From: Oscillospiraceae bacterium
Lineage (GTDB): Bacteria; Bacillota; Clostridia; Oscillospirales; Oscillospiraceae
Length of the DNA stretch: 64,000 nucleotides
Assembly: GCA_022846075.1 (NCBI GenBank)
Contig: AP025582.1
Location: 434,001 to 498,000 of the forward strand
Reading direction: 5' to 3'
This document shows positions 51,828-59,879 of this stretch, one piece after another; position 1 is the first letter of the stretch; every line of letters starts with the position of its first letter. The notes beneath the pieces were generated by a model, which made no database searches, was not told the DNA's origin, and was given only the letters and a program-made list of their open reading frames with translations. Made by a program: the position numbers and the translations under genes.

Positions 51828-52098
51828 GGTAATCCTGCAACCCGGGAATTGAATAAATGTTCTTATGCCTTTTGGCTTTGGTATAGACGACTCTGAAAGT
51901 GGAAAACAGATGCTTGCCTCTAGGTATGATGGCGGGTGCAAGGCTTACCATCCTCCAGGGTAAGAATCCGTGTAGCCAGGCTCGAAAGGCGGACATAAAA
52001 TGAGGGCGGCCGACAGGCCGCCCTCTAAGTTGAAAGGTTTACACTGAGATGTCCAGCACTTTTATTCCTGGACAGTGGGAGACCTACTTGCTTTCGAT
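51828..52098. other. Gene-free stretch with terminator
   Basis: Contains the terminator hairpin of the downstream SLH gene at 52002-52025. I find no convincing gene or known structured RNA in the remainder. Confidence 0.4.
52002..52025 (-). terminator. Terminator after SLH protein gene
   Basis: Perfect 10-bp stem (GAGGGCGGCC with its complement) and 4-nt loop, followed on the minus strand by ATTTTATG, about 75 bp past the stop at 52099. Confidence 0.7.
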
Positions 52099-55000
52099 TC
52101 AGCTGGCGTCACGGCTGATGATGTTCTCTACGAACCGGTGCAGAACGGCGGAAACCTCTGCGCGGGTGGCGGTGTCCAGAGGAGCGAGCCGGCCGCCGTC
52201 CTTGCCGTCTATGACGCCCGCACCGCAGGCCCACTGGAGGGTGGGGATGGCCCACTCGGACACGTCAAAGGCGTCCGTGTAGCTTAGAATGTTGGTGTCC
52301 TCCCCGACACTCACGTCCAGCCTCTTGAACTGTGTATAACGGTAGAGCAGGGCCGCGAGCTGTTCCCGTGTGATGGGGTCCTCCGGGCCGAACAGGCCGC
52401 TTCCATAGCCGCCCATCAGGCCATGTTCCGCACACCAGGCCACGGCGTCGGCGTACCATCCGCCGGGGACCGTGTCGGTAAAGGCGCTGTCTGCCCCGGG
52501 GGCGGGACTGCCCTCCATCCGCCAGAGGATGGCCGCGAGCTGGGCGCGGGTGGCGGTGCCGTCGGGGCTGAATTGCTTGTCGCCGGTGCCCTCCAGGAGG
52601 CCGCGTCCGGCGGCGAAGAGGATGTCGTCCTCCGCCCAGTGCCCGCCGATGTCGGTAAACTCCGGGGCGGGCTTCTCGGCGACGCCGAAGACGGTGAAGT
52701 GTCCGGTCCGGCCGGTCACAGCTTTGGCGTTCCCGTCGTAGCCGGAATCCACCACGTATTGGACCGCCTCCGCGCCGTCCACCCAGGCCATTTGGAGCGC
52801 GGCGCCCTGCTCGCCCTCCCGGAGCGCATAGGGCAGAGTGACTGTCACCAGCCCCCCGCCGAAGGCGGAGACCGTCTCTTTGCCGCTTGTGATGGTCAGG
52901 CCGTAGGCCGGACGGCCTTGCAGTCCACCGGGCAATGTCTCCTGGTCCGCCAGCTCCGCGCGGATAGTCATGTCGCCGCCGGCAGCGGCATGGATGGCTT
53001 TCAGCGTCTCCAGATCCAACGAGAGGGAGAGCTGCGGGGTCTGGATGCTTAGATACTGGACCCCCGCGTCCAACAGCTTTGCATAGGCGCTTTTGGAGAG
53101 GGTCAGGGGCAGGGTGTGGAAGGAAGTTTTGAGGCCGGTGAGGTCGATGGCGACGGCGACGCCGTTCTCGGCCTTGCCGTCCTTTTTCGCCTGTGCCGCG
53201 GCCTTGTCGAGGGCGCTCTGGATGTCCTTGTCGGACACCGTGACCTTGACCTCGCCGTCCTTGTTGACGGAGGCGATCGGTTTGACAACGCCCTCGGTGG
53301 GCGGGGTGGGGTTGTCCGGCGTGGGCGCGGCGGGTACGGCGGTGACCGCCGCCTCCGTGCCTCCGCCGGAGCCGCTTCCGCCTCCGCCAGAGCCGCTGTT
53401 GTCGGACAGGGTATAGGAAAAGGTGTAAATTGTGCTGTTACCCAGGGTAGGGGACGCCAGGTATGCCTTGATGGTAAGCGCTGTGTTTACCAGGAGCGGA
53501 TCGGCGTACTGGGCGCTTTGCGTGGTTGGTTCATTACCGTTTGTGGTGTAGTAGATAACCGCGTCGTCAATGCTGGTGGAGAGCTTGATCTCCGTGCCCG
53601 CGGCGACGGCGCCGGGGGCGGGGATGGCCCTGATGGAGAGGGGGGACCGGCCCAGATAGTCCAGATCGGCGACGGCCTTTTTATAGTCGGCGCTGTTGTC
53701 CGGCTCGTATTCCCCGCCAAAGCCGGTGGTGGCGCGGCGGGCGGAATGGGCGGCGTCCAGGGCGGCCGCTCCGGCTGCCCCGAGATACCAGCCTGATGCG
53801 CCGTAGCCCACAAAGTCGGCCAGGTTCGGGTCGTCCAGACCGGTGATCCCGGCCGACGAATAGGCCGCCAGGGCAATCTGCCCGGAGGTCACGTCAAGGG
53901 CCAGGCTGGAGACGGCGTCCGGCGTAGGCAGCTCCAGCGTGCCGCCGCTGCCTCCCGCGGCCTGGATCAGATAGTATTTGCCGGCTTCCACGACTGCGCC
54001 TTGGGGCAGGGTAAAAATGTCCCGGAAGGCGGCGGAGTTGGCGGCAGAGGCGGATTGCAGGGACCAGCCGCTGATATCCACATCCGCGTCAGAGATGTTT
54101 TTCAGCACGATATAGCCGTTTTTATACGCGGCATCACTGCCGCCGCCCCCGCCGTAGACCTCCCAGATGACAACGGGACCCTTGGCGAGGGTAAAGGGCC
54201 ACTTGACCGAATAGGTATAGGTCCTTTGGGCGCTGTCCACCCCGGAAACGCTGGCCCAGGTCTCTACGATACTGTTCTTCGTAATGGTCAAGGTGGAGGG
54301 GTTGCCGCTCGTTATCGCGGGGCCATTGTTTATCTTGTAGTAGATGCGTGAGCCCGGCGTCTTGCTGCTGAGTGTTACCGCCTCCCCAGCGGAAATAGTG
54401 CCGGAGCCCGGAGTTGCGGTGACTGGCTCTACGGCGGGCGCCACGCGCTCGTAACAGCCGTCGGGGACGATCAGCGCATAGGCGCCCTGGTCGCTGATCA
54501 GGACGGCGCTTGTGATGTTCAGCTCATCGTCCGGCTCCAGGGTGTCCTTGGCGGGTCCCTGAAGCTTTGCCGGCAGGGTTTCGCCGTTTTGCGTGATGTT
54601 GGTAAAGCCGTCATTGCCCTCTTCGCCCATGGTAAACAGGGAGGCGGTGGGCGCCACCAGCCGGTTCAGCGAGGCGTCCGTAAGGGCGGTAAAATCGACC
54701 GTCTCGGGGCTGGGAAGGGCGCCTGCAGAGGGTTTGTACATCAATGCCGCGCCGGAAATCGATGGCAGGCTCTCCCGGTAGGTGGCGCGTTGACCGAAAA
54801 CCGTGATCTCCTGCCCCCGTGTCACGCCGGGCGCGGTGGAGAAGATCAGGTAAATGCCCCCCGTACTGTCCTGGAGGGTCAGGTCGGTACCATCCACGGA
54901 GGTCACAATGCCGGTCGTTGTGACGGTTTCCCCGTCCGCGGCCTTCAGCGCGTCCTGAATCGCAGCAGAAGCGGGCACAAAGGTGTAGGTAAAGGTGGAC

Positions 55001-55359
55001 ACGAGGCTGGCCTCCGTCCCCTTGATCGCGACAGCCTTTAGCAACGTATTACCTACATTTAAGCTGCTTATCCTAATCTGACCGGTGTATTTTTGACTGC
55101 CGCTGTCCGGCTCTTTGCCGTCCAGTGTATAGTAGATCTCCGCGCCGGAGGTCGTGGTCTCCAGGCTGACGGAAAGAATTGTGCCGAGGGTATTTATGCC
55201 GTCAGGGGGATCGGCTGTGGGCGCGGCCACCTGCTCCACGGGCGGCTGGTCCCCAATGACAGGATCCGCGGGGAGAGCCGCCGCCCAAACAGCGGATGGT
55301 AATAGGGATAAAAGCATTGCGAAGCTCAGGAGAATTGCTGGCGTTTTTTTGCATTTCAT
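52099..55359 (-). CDS. Large SLH surface protein with lamin-tail and chitobiase-like domains
   Basis: 1086-aa secreted protein. Signal peptide KKTPAILLSFAMLLSLLPSA ending at VWA. Domains in order: chitobiase/FN3-like Ig module (SGAEIYYTLDGKEPDSGSQK), OB-fold-like module (GIVTSVDGTDLTLQDSTGGI), a second chitobiase-like module (GSRIYYKINNGP), a lamin-tail domain (GYIVLKNISDADVDISGWSL), another chitobiase-like module (DDAVIYYTTNGNEPTTQSAQ), a Gly/Ser linker, then about 200 residues of unassigned beta structure. It ends in three SLH domains (FTDIGGHWAEDDILFAAGRG; ITREQLAALLYRYTQ; ATRAEVSAVLHRFVENI). Start ATG 55359. Role probably surface binding; no catalytic domain is evident. Confidence 0.86.
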   Translation of the reverse strand: MKCKKTPAILLSFAMLLSLLPSAVWAAALPADPVIGDQPPVEQVAAPTADPPDGINTLGTILSVSLETTTSGAEIYYTLDGKEPDSGSQKYTGQIRISSLNVGNTLLKAVAIKGTEASLVSTFTYTFVPASAAIQDALKAADGETVTTTGIVTSVDGTDLTLQDSTGGIYLIFSTAPGVTRGQEITVFGQRATYRESLPSISGAALMYKPSAGALPSPETVDFTALTDASLNRLVAPTASLFTMGEEGNDGFTNITQNGETLPAKLQGPAKDTLEPDDELNITSAVLISDQGAYALIVPDGCYERVAPAVEPVTATPGSGTISAGEAVTLSSKTPGSRIYYKINNGPAITSGNPSTLTITKNSIVETWASVSGVDSAQRTYTYSVKWPFTLAKGPVVIWEVYGGGGGSDAAYKNGYIVLKNISDADVDISGWSLQSASAANSAAFRDIFTLPQGAVVEAGKYYLIQAAGGSGGTLELPTPDAVSSLALDVTSGQIALAAYSSAGITGLDDPNLADFVGYGASGWYLGAAGAAALDAAHSARRATTGFGGEYEPDNSADYKKAVADLDYLGRSPLSIRAIPAPGAVAAGTEIKLSTSIDDAVIYYTTNGNEPTTQSAQYADPLLVNTALTIKAYLASPTLGNSTIYTFSYTLSDNSGSGGGGSGSGGGTEAAVTAVPAAPTPDNPTPPTEGVVKPIASVNKDGEVKVTVSDKDIQSALDKAAAQAKKDGKAENGVAVAIDLTGLKTSFHTLPLTLSKSAYAKLLDAGVQYLSIQTPQLSLSLDLETLKAIHAAAGGDMTIRAELADQETLPGGLQGRPAYGLTITSGKETVSAFGGGLVTVTLPYALREGEQGAALQMAWVDGAEAVQYVVDSGYDGNAKAVTGRTGHFTVFGVAEKPAPEFTDIGGHWAEDDILFAAGRGLLEGTGDKQFSPDGTATRAQLAAILWRMEGSPAPGADSAFTDTVPGGWYADAVAWCAEHGLMGGYGSGLFGPEDPITREQLAALLYRYTQFKRLDVSVGEDTNILSYTDAFDVSEWAIPTLQWACGAGVIDGKDGGRLAPLDTATRAEVSAVLHRFVENIISRDAS

Positions 55360-55377
55360 CTTCAACGTCCCCTTTCT

Positions 55378-55419
55378 CCCGTTGGGGATCCCCAACGGGA
55401 CCGGAGGCGCGCCTCCGGT
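55378..55419. repeat. Two adjacent perfect palindromes in SLH gene leader
   Basis: A 22-bp perfect palindrome (55378-55399, arms CCCGTTGGGGA) and a 20-bp perfect palindrome (55400-55419, arms ACCGGAGGCG) directly abut, 19 bp upstream of the SLH gene ATG. As RNA they would form two stacked hairpins next to the ribosome site. Confidence 0.7.
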
Positions 55420-55492
55420 CTGAAGATTCCTATGATACCACGGCAAAAGCACTCGCTCTGTTCACGTCCCCCTGTTCCGTGTGTTCTTCACG

Positions 55493-55600
55493 CCGCGATT
55501 CCTCCTTTTTTGTCCGGCCACAGCGGTCAGAGGTCTCACGCGCCTGCTGTGCAGGCGCGTGGAAGGGGGGTACCCCCCTTCCAATGGGTCTTATTCCCTT
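55493..55600 (-). repeat. Hairpin-rich leader element, copy A
   Basis: Related over about 95 bp to the element at 59233-59330. Read on the minus strand it has a hairpin with GGAAGGGGGG arms (55561-55582), a second hairpin with CACGCGCCTGC arms (about 55537-55561), a conserved GACCTCTGACC segment, then AAAGGAGGAATCG. Here the ribosome site is followed only by a nine-codon open frame from a GTG, not by the SLH gene, which starts about 140 bp further on. Confidence 0.65.
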
Positions 55601-55631
55601 TTTTGAAGAGCGGCTTCCGCCGCCCGCGCAC

Positions 55632-56696
55632 TTACAGCGCGGCGGATCTCCTGTCCCGGCTTTCGTCGTCCTCGGGCGCGCCGCTCTTTTGCAGGGCGGG
55701 CTGCAGGGGATAGAAGCAGAAGGAGAGCCGGATGTCCGTCCTGTCCGGGGTGCGCGTGTGGAAGGCGTTTTGGATCCGGGCGGTGATCCGGTCCGTGTGC
55801 TCCTGGGGCGCGCCCTGGGCCATGACGAGGAATTGACACGCGCTGTACTGGGTGTAGATGTCGCTGGTGCGCAGGGTGGTGCAGATGCTCTCCCGCAGCT
55901 GTTCCACCAGTTGGTCCCGCTCCTCCAGGGTGATAAATTCGCCGTACTGGTTCATCAGGGAGACGAGGATGAGCTGGACGCTCTGCCCGGTCCGCTTGAG
56001 GCCCCGCTCCAGGAAGCGGTATACGGACAGGAAGGTGTTGAAGTCGTAAAAGCAGGCACCGGCGGCGGGAGTTTTCTCCCGGAGCTGGCGGCTGATGTAT
56101 TTGATGTCGATGGAGGGGGGCTGTATCGGCCGCGGCGCCGCCGGATCGGGGGCCTGCCGCCTGAGGGAGGCGTCGTAGAACCGGACGGTCATCGTCCGGG
56201 CCTGCTTTTCTGCCCGCATGGCGCTGTCCGCCCGCTCATACAGGCGCGGAAAGCTGTCGTTGTTCTGAGCAAACTCCGCGCCCGCGGTGACGTGGAACCC
56301 GTCCCCGATGCCGAGCGCCGCCCCGGCCTGGGCGATCCTGGCGTTAAGCCGCTCCATTTGCTCCCGCACCAGCCGGCGCGTATGGCGGCCCGCCAGGAAG
56401 ACGGCGAACTCGTCCCCGCCCATGCGGCCGATGACGTTCTCCTTGCCGAAATAGTAGCCCAGCAGGCGGCCCAGCTCCCGGAGGGCCTTGTCCCCCATCA
56501 GATGGCCGCATTGGTCGTTGATGCTCTTAAAATGGTCCACGTCGATCATCAGCAGGACACCAGGGGTATGTTCCCGCAGCAGCGCGGCGACGCGCGTCTC
56601 CACGGCGCCGCGGTTGAGCAGACCCGTCAGGGAGTCCTGCTGTGCCAGAAGGCGGAGGTGGTCGTTTTCCACTCTCAGCACATCAAGTTCTTCCAT
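55632..56696 (-). CDS. GGDEF-domain protein with second degenerate domain
   Basis: 354-aa cytoplasmic protein. Residues about 1-20 are a short coiled stretch, about 20-170 a diguanylate cyclase domain with intact RMGGDEFAVF and substrate residues (MIDVDHFKSINDQCGH). No RxxD inhibitory site is seen before GGDEF. Residues about 190-330 look like a second GGDEF fold whose signature is lost (SACQFLVMA). It likely makes cyclic di-GMP. Start taken as ATG 56696; ATG 56708 abuts the AAAGGG site. It lies 44 bp after an SLH gene stop, probably in one transcript. Confidence 0.82.
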   Translation of the reverse strand: MEELDVLRVENDHLRLLAQQDSLTGLLNRGAVETRVAALLREHTPGVLLMIDVDHFKSINDQCGHLMGDKALRELGRLLGYYFGKENVIGRMGGDEFAVFLAGRHTRRLVREQMERLNARIAQAGAALGIGDGFHVTAGAEFAQNNDSFPRLYERADSAMRAEKQARTMTVRFYDASLRRQAPDPAAPRPIQPPSIDIKYISRQLREKTPAAGACFYDFNTFLSVYRFLERGLKRTGQSVQLILVSLMNQYGEFITLEERDQLVEQLRESICTTLRTSDIYTQYSACQFLVMAQGAPQEHTDRITARIQNAFHTRTPDRTDIRLSFCFYPLQPALQKSGAPEDDESRDRRSAAL

Positions 56697-56740
56697 ATCC
56701 GTGACCATCCCTTTCCGCTTCGGCGTAAATGTTCCGTATG

Positions 56741-59233
56741 TCAGTCTCCCAACGCCTGGCCTAGGCGCTGGAACAGGGCGGCGGCCTCCGCCCGGGTGGC
56801 CGTGCCGGCGGGGTCAAAGCGCCCGCCGTCCTTTCCCTGGAAAACGCCCGTGGTCCGCATGGCCTCCACGGCGTCCACGGCCCAGCCCGCGACGGCGTCT
56901 CGGTCGGTGAAGGCCGCGGGGGCGGAGACCTGGGGCAGGGTCCGGCCCCAGATTTGGAGATAATTTGCCAGGATGACCGCCATCTCCTGCCGGGTGACGG
57001 CCCGGTCGGGCTCGAAGGTATCATCCGAGGTGCCCCTCACGATGCCGTGGGCAACGGCCCAGTCCACCGCGGCGGCGCAGTAGGCGCCGGCGGGGATATC
57101 GGTGAAGGCGGAGCCTTCACCGTCGTCTCGCGGGGAACCCGCGAGACGATAAAGAACCGTGACGAACATGCCTCTGGTCATGCTGACGCCGGGACTGAAG
57201 GTGATCTCCGTGGTGCCGGTCATCAGGCCGCTGGTATAAACGTAGAGCGCCGCGTCGTAGAACCAGTCGCCCTCCGCCACGTCCGTGAAGGGGTTTTCCA
57301 CCGGGGGCGCGGCCAGCGCCTCCAAGTCCGCCAGGGTGTAGGCCCCGTCCAGCACGGCGAAGGGGGAGAGGCTGTCCGCCGCCACCGCCGCGAAGCCGTC
57401 CGCTACCTCCACGTCGGTGAGGACCAGCGCCCCGTCCCCGCAGTGGGCCACGGTGAGGGTTTTCCCGTCCACGCCCTCCACGGGGAGGGAGACGGTGACG
57501 CCGCCCTTGGGGGCTTTGGACAGGGTCAGGTCCCAGGCACCCAGCACGTGTCCCGCGTCCCGGGCCGCCCGGAGGAGGTCACAGCCCGGGTCCCCGGCGG
57601 CGTGGAGCTTCCCCGCCTCCACCGTCAGCTTGGCGGCGGAGTAGACCTGTTTGCCCGCCACCTTCACGCCGGTGGCCTTGTCGGTGAGGGTGCGGCGCTC
57701 GTAGCTGGGGCCGGAATCGTCGGAAGAGCCGCCCGTGCTGGGGATGGGCGAACAGTGCGCCGTTACCGTCACGTTTTCCGGGGGCATGGTAAAGGCGTTG
57801 TTTTCCACCGTCACGGTCCCCGGGTCGGCCTGCCAGCCGTCGAGCTGATAGCCGTCTATGGGCACGGCGGAGAGGGTCACGGTATCTCCCGCCTGATAGT
57901 TCCCGCCCCCAGTGGCGGCGGCCTGCCCGTTTGTCTCCACCGTCACGGTATAGAAGGGGGAGTTGCCGTCCACTGTCCCTTCGATCGTGCCGCCGGGCAG
58001 ATTGTTGACGGTGCCGCCGTTCGTAAAGGAGCCGCTGTTGCTGATGGTCCCGCCGTTGTTGATGATCCCGCCGCTCTCCACGGTCAGGGCCGCGCCGTCG
58101 GGGATCGTCAGGGCCGCGCCGTCGGGGATCGTCAGCGCCGCGCCGTCCGGCACCGTAAGGGTCACGCCGTCCGGGATGGTCAGGCCGCCGGACAGGGTCA
58201 CGCCGCCGTACACCGCGCCCTGATCCCCCTCGAAGACGACGCCGCCGTTCCTGGAGACGCCTTCGTGGGAGCCCACGCCGCCTACTTTGTCGCTGCTGCC
58301 CCCGGCTCCGATGTGGTCGCAGCTCCCCCCGCCATAGGCGAACACCACGGCGTTTTCCCCGATTTGGATGGTCCCGCTGTCGCCGCCGGGTGCGTAAGAT
58401 TTAAATACGCCCCCTCCTCCGATGCCCGCGCCGTAGCCGGAAACACTGCCGCCATGGGCCTCCACCCAGGCGGAGCCCCCTATGGTGATGGTCCCGCCGG
58501 GAGCTCCTGTAACAAACCCACCGCCGCCGCTGGAGCCTCCTCCGATGCCCGCGCCGCTGCCGCGGCCGCCGCCGTAGGCCGTCACCCGGGCGGTGCCGCC
58601 GATGGTGATGGTCCCGCCGGCGCCGCCCGTATCGCTTTGATTGCCGCCCCCTCCGATGCCCGCGGCAAAATCGCCGGCAGCCGTGACTGTTCCGCCGCTG
58701 ATGGAGATGGCGCCGCCGTCGGTTTCGTTCCCACCGCCGATGCCCGCGCCATATCCACCGCCGGTGGCGGACAGGCTGTCTGTTTCGCCGCCGGTGAGGA
58801 AGAGCGCCGCGCCCTCCGGCACGGACAGGCCGGGGTAAAAGTAGCCGCTTTTCAGGACGCTGGCGCCGGAGAGGTTCACGCGGGCCGTTCCGCCCGGCGC
58901 CACCGAAAAGGCGCACAGGTAATCCCCAGTGGCCTCGATGGTCACGCCGTCCAGCGAGATCTCGGCCTCCACGCCGTCCGGCACCGTGATCACGGCCTTC
59001 GGATCACTCTGGGTGGCGCTCATGCTTCCCGTCCACTCGCCTGAGATGGTATAGGGCCCGCCGCCGCCCAGCGTGATCTGGCCGTCGACCGCCTGGGTGA
59101 CGGCATCGCCGGTGATGGTCAGGCCGTCATAGAGTACCACGTCCACCGCCAGCGCCGCCGTGGGCAGCAGTGCCAGCAGCAGGCAGGCGGCGGCCAGCAG
59201 GGAGAGCAGTTTGTGGGTGATGGGATGTTTCAT
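56741..59233 (-). CDS. Gly-rich SLH surface protein
   Basis: 830-aa secreted protein. Signal peptide MKHPITHKLLSLLAAACLLL ending at ALA. Residues about 40-330 contain repeated Gly-rich beta-solenoid-like units with GAGIGGG motifs (GGAISISGGTVTAAGDFAAG, GGTITIGGTARVTAYGGG). Then tandem IPDGAALT repeats (about 360-395), an InlB B-repeat-like module (YTVTVETNGQAAATGGGNYQ), a beta domain, and three SLH domains at the C-terminus (FTDVAEGDWFYDAALYVYTS; VTRQEMAVILANYLQIWG; ATRAEAAALFQRLGQAL). Start ATG 59233, after AAAGGAGGAATCGACC. The GGDEF gene follows it closely. Confidence 0.86.
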   Translation of the reverse strand: MKHPITHKLLSLLAAACLLLALLPTAALAVDVVLYDGLTITGDAVTQAVDGQITLGGGGPYTISGEWTGSMSATQSDPKAVITVPDGVEAEISLDGVTIEATGDYLCAFSVAPGGTARVNLSGASVLKSGYFYPGLSVPEGAALFLTGGETDSLSATGGGYGAGIGGGNETDGGAISISGGTVTAAGDFAAGIGGGGNQSDTGGAGGTITIGGTARVTAYGGGRGSGAGIGGGSSGGGGFVTGAPGGTITIGGSAWVEAHGGSVSGYGAGIGGGGVFKSYAPGGDSGTIQIGENAVVFAYGGGSCDHIGAGGSSDKVGGVGSHEGVSRNGGVVFEGDQGAVYGGVTLSGGLTIPDGVTLTVPDGAALTIPDGAALTIPDGAALTVESGGIINNGGTISNSGSFTNGGTVNNLPGGTIEGTVDGNSPFYTVTVETNGQAAATGGGNYQAGDTVTLSAVPIDGYQLDGWQADPGTVTVENNAFTMPPENVTVTAHCSPIPSTGGSSDDSGPSYERRTLTDKATGVKVAGKQVYSAAKLTVEAGKLHAAGDPGCDLLRAARDAGHVLGAWDLTLSKAPKGGVTVSLPVEGVDGKTLTVAHCGDGALVLTDVEVADGFAAVAADSLSPFAVLDGAYTLADLEALAAPPVENPFTDVAEGDWFYDAALYVYTSGLMTGTTEITFSPGVSMTRGMFVTVLYRLAGSPRDDGEGSAFTDIPAGAYCAAAVDWAVAHGIVRGTSDDTFEPDRAVTRQEMAVILANYLQIWGRTLPQVSAPAAFTDRDAVAGWAVDAVEAMRTTGVFQGKDGGRFDPAGTATRAEAAALFQRLGQALGD
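58088..58148. repeat. Tandem 24-bp repeats inside SLH protein gene
   Basis: About two and a half copies of a 24-bp unit (core GCCGCGCCGTCGGGGATCGT), encoding IPDGAALT repeats on the minus strand; a diverged related unit flanks each side. Such arrays can change in copy number by slippage. Confidence 0.75.
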
Positions 59234-59329
59234 GGTCGATTCCTCCTTTGAATCCGGGCCATTGTGGCCAGAGGTTTCACGCGCCTGCTCCGTAGGCGCG
59301 TGAAGAGAGGTGCCCCTCTCCATATCTTC
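59234..59329 (-). repeat. Hairpin-rich leader element, copy B
   Basis: Related to the element at 55493-55600: hairpin with GGAGAGGGG/CCTCTC arms (about 59304-59321), second hairpin with TTCACGCGCCTAC-type arms (59278-59303), conserved RACCTCTGGCC segment, then AAAGGAGGAATCG directly before the ATG of the Gly-rich SLH gene. It forms the 5' leader of that gene or lies at the end of the receiver-like gene transcript. Confidence 0.65.
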
Positions 59330-59707
59330 TTATCTCTCCCCGGCCTCCGGGCCGCCCTCCATGAGCCGGGAGAGGGCCTGTTCCATCTTCCGCCGGGACA
59401 CCGGCTTTTGGCAGAAAAACGGGACGCACAGCCGGTAGGCCTGGACGCCGAAGTCCAGGTCGGAGAACCAGATGAGTTTTCGGGACAGGAGCTTTGCGCT
59501 GGTGATGGTGTTGAGGCCCTCCACGCCGTTCTGGGCCACGAGCACACCGTCCGGCAGCGCCCGCTTCACCGCCGCGTCCAGCTCCGGCCAGTCCGCACAG
59601 CCGGTGACCTTTGCCTCCGCCCCCCGCTCCGCCAGACACCGCCGGGCCAGGTCCATCAGCCGCTCCCGCTCCGCCGCGTCATCGTCGCAGACGATCATGC
59701 TCCACAT
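59330..59707 (-). CDS. Degenerate response-regulator receiver protein
   Basis: 125-aa single-domain protein with a CheY-like pattern. The acidic pair is present (MIVCDDDAAERERLMDLARR), and the Lys near the end (FCQKPVSRRKM) matches the conserved receiver Lys. The phosphoacceptor Asp position (PDGVLVAQNG) has no clear Asp, so phosphorylation is doubtful. Start ATG 59707, eight bases after AAGGGGG. No output domain is present. It is divergent from the LytTR regulator and upstream of the SLH gene, and may act by protein contact in the same circuit. Confidence 0.7.
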   Translation of the reverse strand: MWSMIVCDDDAAERERLMDLARRCLAERGAEAKVTGCADWPELDAAVKRALPDGVLVAQNGVEGLNTITSAKLLSRKLIWFSDLDFGVQAYRLCVPFFCQKPVSRRKMEQALSRLMEGGPEAGER

Positions 59708-59812
59708 AGGCGCACCCCCTTTTTTAGGCCTTTTCATGATTTCACAATAGGGGGATCAAGGCGGAGTTTCAAGGGGGTGGCCGCAATTTGCGGTTTTTGG
59801 CCTCAAATTGCA

Positions 59813-59841
59813 TTGTCCAAACCGTATTTTTGCGGTAAACT
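59813..59841 (+). promoter_or_regulatory. Candidate promoter of the two-component system
   Basis: -35 TTGTCC (59813-59818), 17-bp spacer, -10 TAAACT (59836-59841), about 38 bp before the GTG start. A short dyad CCGCAATTTGCGG (59781-59793) lies just upstream and could be a regulator site. Confidence 0.45.
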
Positions 59842-59879
59842 GGTTTTGGAAAAGGTTTTACGGAAGGAGGGCTTCTGGG

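Noticed and set aside
51664-51996. Minus-strand small gene overlapping the EAL remnant
   Set aside because: Its translation has a plausible hydrophobic start but no ribosome site, and half of it is antisense to recognisable EAL sequence.
55493-55600. Cyclic di-GMP (GEMM) riboswitch near the GGDEF gene
   Set aside because: The hairpins do not carry the conserved GEMM core or tetraloop-receptor pattern; only plain palindromic stems are seen.
58088-58148. CRISPR-like repeat array
   Set aside because: The units are direct 24-bp repeats without spacers and lie within a coding frame; no CRISPR array or cas gene is seen in the window.
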